In this document: one piece after another, positions 12,131 to 21,420 of the stretch
Position numbering within the stretch: position 1 is the stretch's first letter
Layout of the letters: every line of letters starts with the position of its first letter
Origin: Anaeromyces robustus
Taxonomy: Eukaryota > Neocallimastigomycota > Neocallimastigomycetes > Neocallimastigales > Neocallimastigaceae
Length of the DNA stretch: 22,002 bases
NCBI GenBank assembly: GCA_002104895.1
Contig: MCFG01000622.1
Location: 1-22,002, forward strand
Reading direction: 5' to 3'
The notes under the pieces: model-generated
The model's database searches: none
What the model was told of the DNA's origin: nothing
Seen by the model: only the letters and a program-made list of their open reading frames with translations
Position numbers and translations under genes: made by a program

Positions 12131-12467
12131 ATATAAAATATCAATAAATATATAAAAATAATAAATAATAATGTGACTTGAAAATAAATATTATGTATCC
12201 TTATTGTAATTTTTTTTTCATAAATATTTTCAAAAAACTTTTATTATTCTATATATAATGCTATTGTTATTGCTTGATATTTATTATTATTATTTTTTTG
12301 TTGTTTGTTGTTTTTTAGCTATATATTATTTATTATTTTATTTTAAAATTATTATTATAAGAAATATTATTTTTTAGTGTTTCGTTTTTTTTTTTTAAAT
12401 TATATATAATTATATTATTTTTATTTATACATACATTATATTACTAAATTAGTTTTTATTTCTATAC

Positions 12468-12524
12468 ATTTAAATTTAAAATTTATAAATTTAAAATTTG
12501 GATTTATAAATTTTAAATTTAAAT
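12468..12524. repeat. Inverted repeat, 23-bp perfect arms
   Basis: Arms 12468-12490 and 12502-12524 are exact reverse complements, with an 11-base spacer containing TAAAATTTG. The arms are only A and T, with AAATTT words, which lowers the surprise. A 23-bp match is still long. It lies about 450 bases upstream of the transporter start codon. Confidence 0.8.
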
Positions 12525-13715
12525 TTCTTAAATTATAATTACTTATATATAAATTTTTTTTTTCTTTCCTTTTCTTTTCTTACAATATTACTTAGAGAAA
12601 AAAAAAAGTTTAAAGAAAAAAAACATGTAATATTATTAATTATATATATACTTTTTTTTTTCCACCATTTTTTATTATCAAATAATTCTAACAATTTCAT
12701 ATATGTCAAATATAAAATATATTAACAATATAATTTTAATATATTTGTAACTATATTCATAAATATAAATTTAGTATAAAAGTTTATATATAATGATTAA
12801 TGAAGATGTTATCTAAAATTAATATTGTTTATAAATTTGTAAATTAAATTTTAATATATAGTCAATCTTATAAAATAAACTTTAATAAATAAATGAATGT
12901 TTAATAAATTTAATGTCAAATAATAAATTAAATAGATAATAAAATGTATTTATATATATATACATATTATTATATATATAATATTTATAATTATATTATT
13001 GTTAATATTTATATATATTATATATAGTTTAATGTGGCTTGTTCTTATCTATTTCCAAACTTTCTTTTAAAATGTAATATACTTTTCATGGTCACACAAC
13101 ATATTTTTTTTTTTTTTTAAAAAAAATTTAAAAAAAGTAGACATTTTTTTATATTTCCATTTTATATTAATAAATAATAATAGTAATAATATTTTTTTAA
13201 AATTTTTTTTAAAATAAATATTAAAATATTAAAACTTGAAAACTTTACTGAATATAAAAAATCAGATAAGGACTTATCTAAAATATTTTAATAATTTTTT
13301 TTTTTTTTTTTTAAATTTTCTATCATGAAAAACAGATAATTAATAAATTAATAAAACAGAAAAAGAACAACCATAATTTTCTTTTTTTTTTAAAATATAA
13401 GAATTAATAATCAATTAATAATTAATATATTAATAAATAATAAATAAACAAAATATAAATTTTATAAAAAAAATAATAATATAATCTTTAAATTTTATAT
13501 TTTATTTTTATAAAAAGAAAGTTTATCCACAATATTTATTATTAAAAATAGATAAAAAGATATAAATATTTAAAGGCAGTCTTATAATATATAATACATA
13601 ATAGATAAAAAAAAAATAAACTTTTAACATTAAAAAAAAAATAAAATAATTAATGATTACTTTTAATATTTTATTTTCTAAAAAGAAAATAATAAATAAA
13701 TAAATAAATAAATAA

Positions 13716-13819
13716 TTTATCATTTTACTTCTATAAAATACCAAGAAATAATGAAACATTGATAAATATAATCATTTTTTATCATTTTTCCTTCTTTAAA
13801 ATACCAAGAAATAATGAAA
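13716..13819. repeat. 62-bp-period direct repeat
   Basis: Blocks 13716-13756 and 13778-13819 are nearly identical over about 41 bases, both ending in AAAATACCAAGAAATAATGAAA-type sequence with two or three differences. Recent local duplication in non-coding DNA. Confidence 0.8.
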
Positions 13820-14169
13820 AATATTCATGTGATACAACATTATTTATTAAGTTAATATTACATCATATACATATAGATATAAAGTGTAACCATAAACCAT
13901 ATTTTTAACATATATATTTGAAAAGAATTCTGTTTTCTTTTTTATTTATATATTTAATAAAAAAAAAATTCATTATTTAATTATTTAATAAAAAAAAATA
14001 TGGTAGTTTATCATTTATATATAATAACATTTATATGTAATAATAAAAATTCTTATTAAATTCATTATAATAGTCATTAGATTATATATTATTGTTTAAA
14101 AAATAATTATTTAAAAAAAAAAATTATTTTATTGATAATAATATTTATATTAGAAAAAAAAATACTTTA

Positions 14170-14306
14170 TTAAATTAAGATTTATTATTTAATAGGAATA
14201 TGGTTTTAATAGTTATTTATGTAATAAATATGAATTAAATTACGATTTATTATTTAATAAGAATATGGTTTTAATAGTTATTTATGTAATAAATATGAAT
14301 TAAATT
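14170..14306. repeat. 65-bp tandem duplication 3' of the ankyrin gene
   Basis: Unit 14170-14234 is followed directly by unit 14235-14299, with only two mismatches in 65 positions. A seven-base start of a third unit follows. A more diverged relative lies at 14477-14532 (shared words TTAAATTA, TTATTTAATA, AATATG, ATGTAA). Between them, 14305-14386 holds another approximate duplication built on ATGAAAATATATATA. No coding frame is shared by the copies. Confidence 0.85.
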
Positions 14307-14747
14307 CTTTATGATCATGAAAATATATATACATACATATATATAATTCTTTAGGTTTATGAAAATATATATATATATATAATTCATTATTAAATTATGA
14401 AATAATTGTATTAAAAAGTAATTATTTATTAAATGAATAATTATTTATATTAAAAAAATTTTTTTTTCCTTTTTTATTAAATTATAATCTGTTATTTAAT
14501 ATAAATATGATTTTTAATAATTGTTGATGTAACTATCTTAAAAATATAATAATTCATACAAACTGGTATAAATATGGAAATAAAAAATTTTAGATATAAC
14601 AAAATTTATTCTTCTTAATTTTACTTATTATTTAAAAACATATTAATAAACAATATAAATTAATTAATCCTAGTCTAAAAAAAAAATATATATACATATA
14701 TATATAAATTAAAATGATATAATATCATTATCTTTTTTTTTTTTTTA

Positions 14748-16778
14748 TCAACGAAGTAAAACTTTACGTAGTGATTTATTTCCTTTATTTTCATCCGCTC
14801 CATGTTGAATTAAATAATTTACTATGTTAATATGTCCTTCATTACGTGCAAAAGTTAATGGTGTATTATTATTTCTATCTGCTTTATTTACATCTGCTCC
14901 ATGTTCAACTAAATATTTTATGATATGATCATACCCTTTATAACAGGTAACATGTAATGCTGTTTCTTTACTATGCCAATCTTCTTGATTTATCTCTGCT
15001 CCATGCTCCAGTAAACATTTTACAATATTTTCATATCCACTTTGACATGCAGTATATAATGGTGTATGATTACAACGACTCATTACATTGATTTCTGCTC
15101 CTTGTTCCATTAAATATTTTACTAAATTTTCATTTCCACTTTCACAGGCACTAAATAATGGTGTTTTATCATTATAATCCCCTTTAGTTATATCTACCTT
15201 ACAAGTTTCCACTAAATATTTTACTAAATTTTCATTTCCTTTTTCACACGCATGATATATTGCTAAATCATCTATATCTAACCCATGTTCAATTAAATAT
15301 TTTACGATATTTTCATTACCACTTTTACAGGCAACATTTAATCTTATTTTATTAATATTTGCTCCATGTTCAATTAAATATTTTACCATCGTTTCATTCC
15401 CACTACTACACATATAATATAATGGTGTTTCATACTTGTCTTCAATATTGATATCTGCTCCATGTTCAATTAAATATTTTATTATATTCTCATTTCCATT
15501 TTCACAGGCATTAAGTAATGGTGTTATATTGTATTTACTTTTTTTATTTATATCTGAATTTCCTCCATGTTCAATTAAATACTTTACTATTTCTTCATTT
15601 CCATATTCACAAGAAATAAAGAGGGGTGTTTCATTAGAACTATTACTTTTATGAATATCTGTTCCAAGTTCAATTAAATATTTTACTATATTTATATTTC
15701 CACTTTTACAAGCATTAAATAATGGTGTGGCATTCCATTTATTTTCTTTATTAATATCCATACCAAGTTCAATTAAATATTTTACCATATCCATATTTCC
15801 ACTTTCACATGCATAAAATAATGATGTTTCCATCCATTCATTTTCAACATTTATCTCTGCACCAAGTTCAATTAAATATTTTACTATATTTTCAATTCCA
15901 CTTTTACAAGCATAAAATAATGGTGTTCTATCTATTAAACCTTTTTTATTTATATCTTCACTGGCTCCATGTTCAATAAAATATTTTACTAAAATTTCAT
16001 TTCCACTTTCACATGCATAAAAAAATGGAATATCCTGGATATAATTTTTTTCATTCATAGTTGCACCATGTTCCATTAAATATTTTACAATATTTAAATT
16101 TCCATTTCGACATGCATTAAATAAAGGTGTTTCATTTTTTTTATTTTTTTCATGGACATTGGCCCCATGTTCCATTAAAAATTTTACTATTTTTTCATTT
16201 TCATTTTTAGAGGCATAAAATAATGGGGTTTCCGTTTCATTATTTTTTTTATTAATATTTGCACCATGATCAATTAAATATTTAACTAAACTTTCATTTC
16301 CATTATTACAAGCCATGACTAAATATCTATTACTATTAGAGTTTAAACTTCTAAATTTATTATCCATTTTTTCTATTGACAATTTATACTTATCCATGAG
16401 TTGATTTAAATTTAATGTTGATATTGGTTTTTTACTTTTATAATGAACAAGTAAATTTAAAATAAATGGATTATCAAAAAATTTTAAAGTATTAAAAATA
16501 ATATCTAGTAATATTGTATTATCTTCATTTATCAATTTTTCTATTAAAGATGATGATATATTAAAATAATTGGAACATTTTTCAATAATAAATTCTAATC
16601 TATCAGAAGTCAGTAAATTGTTGCTATAAATTTTAAAAACAATATCTTTTTTTCTGTCATTATTATTTATTAATATTTCTATTTCATTAATACTTTTATT
16701 ATCAATAGCTGTTATATATGAGTTAATTTCACTATCATATTTATGATTTTCAATATTAATAGTATTTAATTCATTCAT
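14748..16778 (-). CDS. Ankyrin-repeat protein, about 16 repeats
   Basis: A 676-residue intronless protein. Residues 1-150 are Asn/Ile/Lys-rich, probably helical and without clear repeats, although the spacing hints at decayed ankyrin-like helices. Residues 151-676 form about 16 ankyrin repeats of roughly 33 residues, with consensus TPLFYACESGNENIVKYLIE then HGADIN. Repeat 11 (about 478-503) is short, having lost its TPL linker. Repeats 4, 8 and 12 carry a slightly longer loop (271-279, 405-413, 525-533). There is no signal peptide or membrane segment, so a cytosolic or nuclear protein-binding scaffold is likely; no partner or pathway can be named. There are no added domains such as kinase, SOCS or F-box, and the last repeat runs to a short basic tail. 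The start is the first ATG, in an A-rich context; the stop is TGA. Codons are A/T-ending. Anaerobic fungi carry many such genes. Confidence 0.93.
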   Translation of the reverse strand: MNELNTINIENHKYDSEINSYITAIDNKSINEIEILINNNDRKKDIVFKIYSNNLLTSDRLEFIIEKCSNYFNISSSLIEKLINEDNTILLDIIFNTLKFFDNPFILNLLVHYKSKKPISTLNLNQLMDKYKLSIEKMDNKFRSLNSNSNRYLVMACNNGNESLVKYLIDHGANINKKNNETETPLFYASKNENEKIVKFLMEHGANVHEKNKKNETPLFNACRNGNLNIVKYLMEHGATMNEKNYIQDIPFFYACESGNEILVKYFIEHGASEDINKKGLIDRTPLFYACKSGIENIVKYLIELGAEINVENEWMETSLFYACESGNMDMVKYLIELGMDINKENKWNATPLFNACKSGNINIVKYLIELGTDIHKSNSSNETPLFISCEYGNEEIVKYLIEHGGNSDINKKSKYNITPLLNACENGNENIIKYLIEHGADINIEDKYETPLYYMCSSGNETMVKYLIEHGANINKIRLNVACKSGNENIVKYLIEHGLDIDDLAIYHACEKGNENLVKYLVETCKVDITKGDYNDKTPLFSACESGNENLVKYLMEQGAEINVMSRCNHTPLYTACQSGYENIVKCLLEHGAEINQEDWHSKETALHVTCYKGYDHIIKYLVEHGADVNKADRNNNTPLTFARNEGHINIVNYLIQHGADENKGNKSLRKVLLR

Positions 16779-16801
16779 TTTTTTTATATATATATATTTT
16801 T

Positions 16802-16848
16802 TATATAATAGTGTTTATTTATTATATATAAATAAACACTATTATATA
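16802..16848. repeat. Inverted repeat, 21-bp perfect arms, at the ankyrin gene 5' end
   Basis: Arms 16802-16822 and 16828-16848 are exact reverse complements with a 5-base loop (TATAT). The arms include AATAGTGTTTATTTA, so they are not just alternating TA. The inner arm edge starts 23 bases upstream of the ankyrin ATG. If transcribed it would form a stable hairpin in the 5' leader; if not, it could extrude as a cruciform in the promoter. It could also be a palindromic fold-back left by replication slippage. Its function is not known. Confidence 0.88.
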
Positions 16849-17228
16849 TTCATCATTTTATTTAATCTAATCTATATAATTAATTTACAAATACGTATTA
16901 ATTATTATAAAAGTATAAAAATTAAAAAACTTTTTTTTTTTTAATTAAAATTTTTATTATTGATATATAAAAAATTTAGTTTAAAATAATTTTCATAATA
17001 ATATCTTAGATATATTATTAAATATTAGTTATATATTATAATACATTCACAATATATTATATATTATTAAAAAAAAAACTTTAAAAAAAATTATTCATAT
17101 TATAATCATATAAAGAAGGGTCAATTTTATTTATTTATTTTATAAAATATGTATAAATCATTTTTGTAATTTCTTTTTTTTTATAATTATTATTTTTTAA
17201 TATTAATATAAAATGAAAATTTTAACAA

Positions 17229-17244
17229 AAATAATAATAATTAT

Positions 17245-17283
<39 letters not shown>

Positions 17284-17296
17284 TAATGAATAATAA
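17229..17296. repeat. (AAT)n array
   Basis: About 20 AAT units with few interruptions. Simple microsatellite. Confidence 0.85.
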
Positions 17297-17737
17297 AAGT
17301 ATTACTATAAAAACATAAATAAATAATATGAATGAATAAATAAATATAAAATTTCAATTTTTTTTATATTTTTAATAAGCAATTGTTACAAATATAATGT
17401 ATAATAAGAATGAATAGTTAATAATATAAACACACAAATAAAAATAATATAAAGTAAATAGTAATTAATAGTACAATACTTATTATTATTAATTATAAAT
17501 TAATAAGTTCTAATATATTGAAAAAAGATAAAATATTCGTGTATTTTTTCTTCTTCCTAATTATAAATATTTATTATTTAAAATTATAAAAATAAAAAAT
17601 AAAAAAAAGTGTGCCAAAATAAAAATAATTAAAAAATTGATTATAAAACGTTAATGCATAAGTGTAACAACTTTTAATTAGTATTATTAATATTATTGAT
17701 TACAATTAGTTTTAAAACTTTTTAATTGTTTTACTGC

Positions 17738-17870
17738 TTTATTATTATTATTATTATTTTTATTATTATTATTATTTTTATTATTATTATTTTTATTATT
17801 ATTATTAATTATTATTAATTTTATTATTATTATTAATTATTATTAATTTTATTATTATTATTATTATTAT
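17738..17870. repeat. Compound (TTA)n array with a 28-bp higher-order unit
   Basis: About 130 bases of TTA units with regular TTTTTA and TTAATT interruptions. A 28-base unit at 17793-17820 is followed by an exact copy at 17821-17848, so the array has grown by duplicating a compound unit as well as by single-triplet slippage. Confidence 0.85.
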
Positions 17871-18091
17871 CAAAAATTAATTAATTAAAAAAAAAAAAGA
17901 AAAACAATCATAATAAAATTGTTAAGTTTTACTTTTGCATATTTTGCATTTTAATTAAATGTTTTATTATTTGTTTATTATAATTTGTCAGAAATGATAA
18001 AAAATACTAAAATTTAATTAGAAATAAAAATACTTTAAAAATAATTTAATTTGATTAAATTATTATTATTATTTCCTTGCTATTTGACCTC

Positions 18092-18194
18092 TTGTATAAA
18101 ATTATTTATGATACTATTATCAAGCCACATTTAGTATAAATATTCATTTTGTACTTTTCTATAGATTTATTAATAAATAAACTTTTAAAATATA
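18092..18194. repeat. Diverged direct repeat, left copy
   Basis: Shares with 18985-19109 the blocks TTGTATAAAA, TATTATCAAGCCA, TTTGTACTTTT and TTATTAATAAATAAACTTTT, in the same order and orientation. The right copy has about 20 extra bases in the middle. The two copies bracket the reverse-transcriptase fossil, so they may be remains of its long terminal repeats, but I cannot see clean TG..CA ends. The TAATAAATAAACTTT block recurs once more near 19718. Confidence 0.65.
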
Positions 18195-18599
18195 AAAAAC
18201 AGGTCAAATCATTTTATATACTTTGCTTCCATAAAGAAATGAAATATTATTTTCATTTTGATATTTAATATATATTTTTCTAGCAGTATCAAATAATGAT
18301 TGAAATTCACATAAAAAAATAAAAAAACACTAAATATTATATTAACATCTTATATATAAACAATCATTAAATAAAGTATTAATAATTATTAATAAATAGT
18401 AAATAAAAAATAATAAATGTTGAATATAAAGTATTAATCGTATAATAAAGAATATCTAATTATTGATAAATAAACAAGAACTACATAATTTATTTTTTTT
18501 TGTCATATAATTGATATTATTATTGTTGTATTAATTATTTTTTAAACTATTTATTATACAATTAGAAATCATTACTAATCAATTCTGAAATAATCAAAT
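18195..18599. other. Non-coding stretch between left direct repeat and fossil
   Basis: A+T-rich and moderately complex, with no recognisable protein similarity. If the flanking repeats are terminal repeats, this would be interior element sequence eroded beyond recognition. Confidence 0.4.
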
Positions 18600-18905
18600 C
18601 AATTTTGACAAAGACATTTATGTATTATAGTGTTAGAGGGATAACAATACTTAATAGAAATTAAATAAAGTTCTATATGTCCTAAAATATATATTGACAA
18701 GGAATGAAACAAGAAATTTAATTCTACATTATATAAAATAAATTTTAGAAAGCTTGAAAGCTTGTTAGTGAATCATACGATTACGTAAAAGAAAGTTAGT
18801 ACAAAGAAATAATTTGCATATTATCATTAATATGTAGATGGCATAATGCTAGCAGGTAAAAGAAGAAGAAATTATAAATACAAAAAACGAATTAGAACAA
18901 AATTT
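18600..18905 (+). mobile_element. Ty1/copia-type reverse-transcriptase fossil (broken)
   Basis: This patch is more complex and richer in G and C than its surroundings. Read on the plus strand it resembles part of a Ty1/copia-family polymerase, namely the stretch of the reverse transcriptase leading into and just past its conserved aspartate box (about 18820-18865). It is a fossil: the reading is interrupted several times, and gag, integrase and RNase H parts are not recognisable. Diverged direct repeats at 18092-18194 and 18985-19109 may be its eroded terminal repeats. The number of breaks and the divergence of the flanks suggest an old insertion. Family assignment rests on my recognition of the motif region only. 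Confidence 0.6.
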
Positions 18906-18984
18906 AACATTAAAAACATTTTCTTATTAAAAATATAAATATAAATTGAAATAAATGTTGACATAATATTCCAATATTTTTTTG

Positions 18985-19109
18985 TTGTATAAAAATATTC
19001 ATTATATTATTATCAAGCCATAATTAGAATAAATCTTCATGTATTTCCTTATTTATTTTGTACTTTTTAATTACCATAGAATTATTAATAAATAAACTTT
19101 TAAAATATA
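18985..19109. repeat. Diverged direct repeat, right copy
   Basis: Right partner of 18092-18194. The words TATTATCAAGCCA and ATTAATAAATAAACTTTTAAAATATA are kept. About 25 bases before it, at 18957, is a TGTTGACATAAT sequence of the kind that can begin a copia terminal repeat; this is only suggestive. Confidence 0.65.
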
Positions 19110-21420
19110 ATAAAACAAATTATCACTTTATTATTTGACTTTCATTAAATTATTATTATTTATATATATATATTTATAAAATAATTAATTACTAAAAAAG
19201 AAAATGTTTTATATTTAACCTTGAATAAAAAAAAAATATAGAAATATAAAAAAAAACCAATGAAATTAAAATACCAATAAATTAAAAATTAAAAAAATTA
19301 ATTATGACTTAATATCATAAAAAAAAACATGTTATTTACCCAAAAGGAAATAAATTTTTTTACATGATTTAATAAAAGAATTTAATCATAAATTAATCAT
19401 AAAATTAAAAAACCATAAAATAAAAAACATTATTATTTACACTTTTATTAAACGACTTTGTATATAATAAATATAATAAATATAATAAATATAAATAATT
19501 ATTACTACTACATTTAATTATATACAATATTATTAATTATATTAACAAATTATAAATATTATTATAAATAAAATAATTTTTGTAAAAAAAAAAAAATAAA
19601 CTTTTTAATAATAAATAAATTAAATACAAAGTATTCCAAAAATATTATTGGTCAGACAATAATTTTTAAGATTAACATTAATATTAAACAAAATTAACTA
19701 TATTTGGTTATAATTAATATATTAATAAATAAACTTTCAAAAAATTACCGTTTTTTTTTTTTTTTTTAAATAAATATGCAAAAAAAATAATAAATAAACT
19801 ATTATATTAATATTAATTAATTATTAATATTAATGATAATTTTATTTGTTATTTATATTTATTAAGATAATATAAGATAATTTAAATTAAAACGCTTTAA
19901 TTAATATTTCTATACAATTTAAAATATATTAATATATTGAAATAAAAATGCCGTTTTTATTTATTTTCTATTTATTTATTTATTTATTTATTATTTATTA
20001 TTTATTAATATTAATTATATATTATGTATTTATTATTAAATAATTAATATTTATTAATATAATTATTAATGTTTTTTTTTTCTTTAAATATTTTATTATA
20101 TATTAATATTGACTTTTTATATATAGGAATAAATATTTAAATATTTATTCTTTTATTTGTTGTTAATAGTGCTTTTTTTTTATTATATTTTCATCTTTAT
20201 AATTATATAAAAATCATAAGTTTATGACTTTTCTTGATGTTATGGTCATATTAATATTAAACTTTGTTTTATGGGTTAAATAAAAGATTAAAACTTTTTT
20301 ATTAAACTTATTAGTATTAAACGGTAGGTTTAAAATCCTATAAAAATAAATTGATTTATCTTTTTTATTTATTTTATATAATAATTAGAATTTAACTAAT
20401 GAAAGTACTTTAATAAATTTTTTATGTTTCAAATAATTGTTTAAATACTTATGAAATATTAAATATTAAATATTAAGTATTATATGTAAATATATTATTT
20501 ATTAATTAATTATTTCTATGTGGCATTATAATAGAATATAATGTAATATAATATATACTACAATATGATATGATTATATTAATATTTATTATTAATATTT
20601 CTTAGTGTCACCAAAAATATTTTTGTTACTTCGTTTATATATAATAACGAATAGAATAAATATCTAAATATTTATTAACAATATACAACAAATGTAATAT
20701 AATAAATAATAAATAATAAATAATAAATTTAATTATTTAAGTTTGATACATTAAATTAAAAAAAAAGATCTGCTTGTATAATAATTTTTATTAATAATTA
20801 ATAAGAAAAGTTATATTTTTTTTTTATAGATAAATTATAATATGATAAAATAATATATTTTTATATTAACTAACATAATATTATAAATCGATAATAATAT
20901 TTTTATTGCATAAATAATATATTAAATTATATTAAATTAATTTAAAGAAAAAAAAAAAAAATTAATAAAAAAAATTTTTTACTATATATTTTATTAATTT
21001 TAATTTATTTATTACTATTTTAATATAATATAAGCGAAAAAAAAAAAAATATAAATATTATAAAAGTCCTCATTTATTTTTTTTTTTACTTTTTTATTTC
21101 AAGTTTTTTTTATCATTTAAATCATTTTATTTAATATTTATATTATCAATATTTTGATATTTATCATTTGTAATATAATTATTGAATTGTATATATATTA
21201 TCATTAATAAATATTTATTTTTATATATTTATTTCACTGGTTGAAAAATATTTTATAAATATTAATTAAGACGATAAAAAAAAAAAAAAAGAAAAGAAAA
21301 AATATAAACAAATAAGCAAAAAAACATATAAATTATAAAACAATAAACTTAATAATAATACACACATATTTTGTAATATAAATCAATTTGTATTTTTTAT
21401 ATATATAAATATTAAAAAAA
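19110..21420. other. Intergenic region upstream of the xylanase gene
   Basis: No gene is supported. The region is poly(A)/poly(T)-rich with a perfect 24-bp palindrome at 20127-20150 (GAATAAATATTT and its complement). Stretch 20220-20350 is slightly more complex (contains ATTAAACGGTAGGTTTAAAA) but gives no recognisable protein. The last 150 bases before the xylanase start are A-rich with AAAC/AAAG words, much like the transporter leader. I see no obvious carbon-catabolite or xylanase-activator binding motif of the GC-rich kind known from ascomycetes. Confidence 0.65.
20127..20150. repeat. Perfect 24-bp palindrome
   Basis: Each half is 12 bases (GAATAAATATTT and its reverse complement) with no spacer. 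It lies about 1.3 kb upstream of the xylanase. The sequence is A+T-rich, so chance is possible. Confidence 0.75.

Larger units (their letters stand above)
12131..14747. other. Intergenic region between AGCS and ankyrin genes
   Basis: No gene is supported. It lies upstream of the transporter and downstream of the ankyrin gene (both minus strand), so it holds the former's promoter. I see a long inverted repeat (12468-12524), a back-to-back pair of GATA-type sites (13264-13279, AGATAAG-GA-CTTATCT) with another CTTATCT at 13044, and two local tandem duplications (listed separately). Just past the ankyrin stop codon is a T-run followed by a small inverted repeat, AATGATAT-A-ATATCATT (about 14713-14729). 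Confidence 0.65.
16779..18055. other. Intergenic region upstream of the ankyrin gene
   Basis: No gene is supported. Apart from the hairpin next to the ankyrin start and two trinucleotide arrays (listed separately), this is A+T-rich sequence with no conserved frame on either strand. The stretch 17610-17740 is slightly more complex but gives no recognisable protein. Confidence 0.65.

Noticed and set aside
11702-12136. 144-codon open frame antisense to the transporter
   Set aside because: Shadow of the AGCS gene; it lies opposite coding sequence and its C-terminus (FVCLFVCLF) translates the GTTT array.
13523-13759. 78-codon open frame on the minus strand
   Set aside because: Low-complexity translation of AAAT repeats, crossing into the 62-bp-period repeat.
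14731-14747. A-run directly after the ankyrin stop codon as evidence of a retrocopied gene
   Set aside because: A-runs of this length occur throughout the window, the other genes are also intronless, and I see no target-site duplication.
15436-15654. 72-codon open frame antisense to the ankyrin gene
   Set aside because: Shadow of the repeated ankyrin codons; its own internal repeat (APCSIKYFIIFSFP / PPCSIKYFTISSFP) merely mirrors them.
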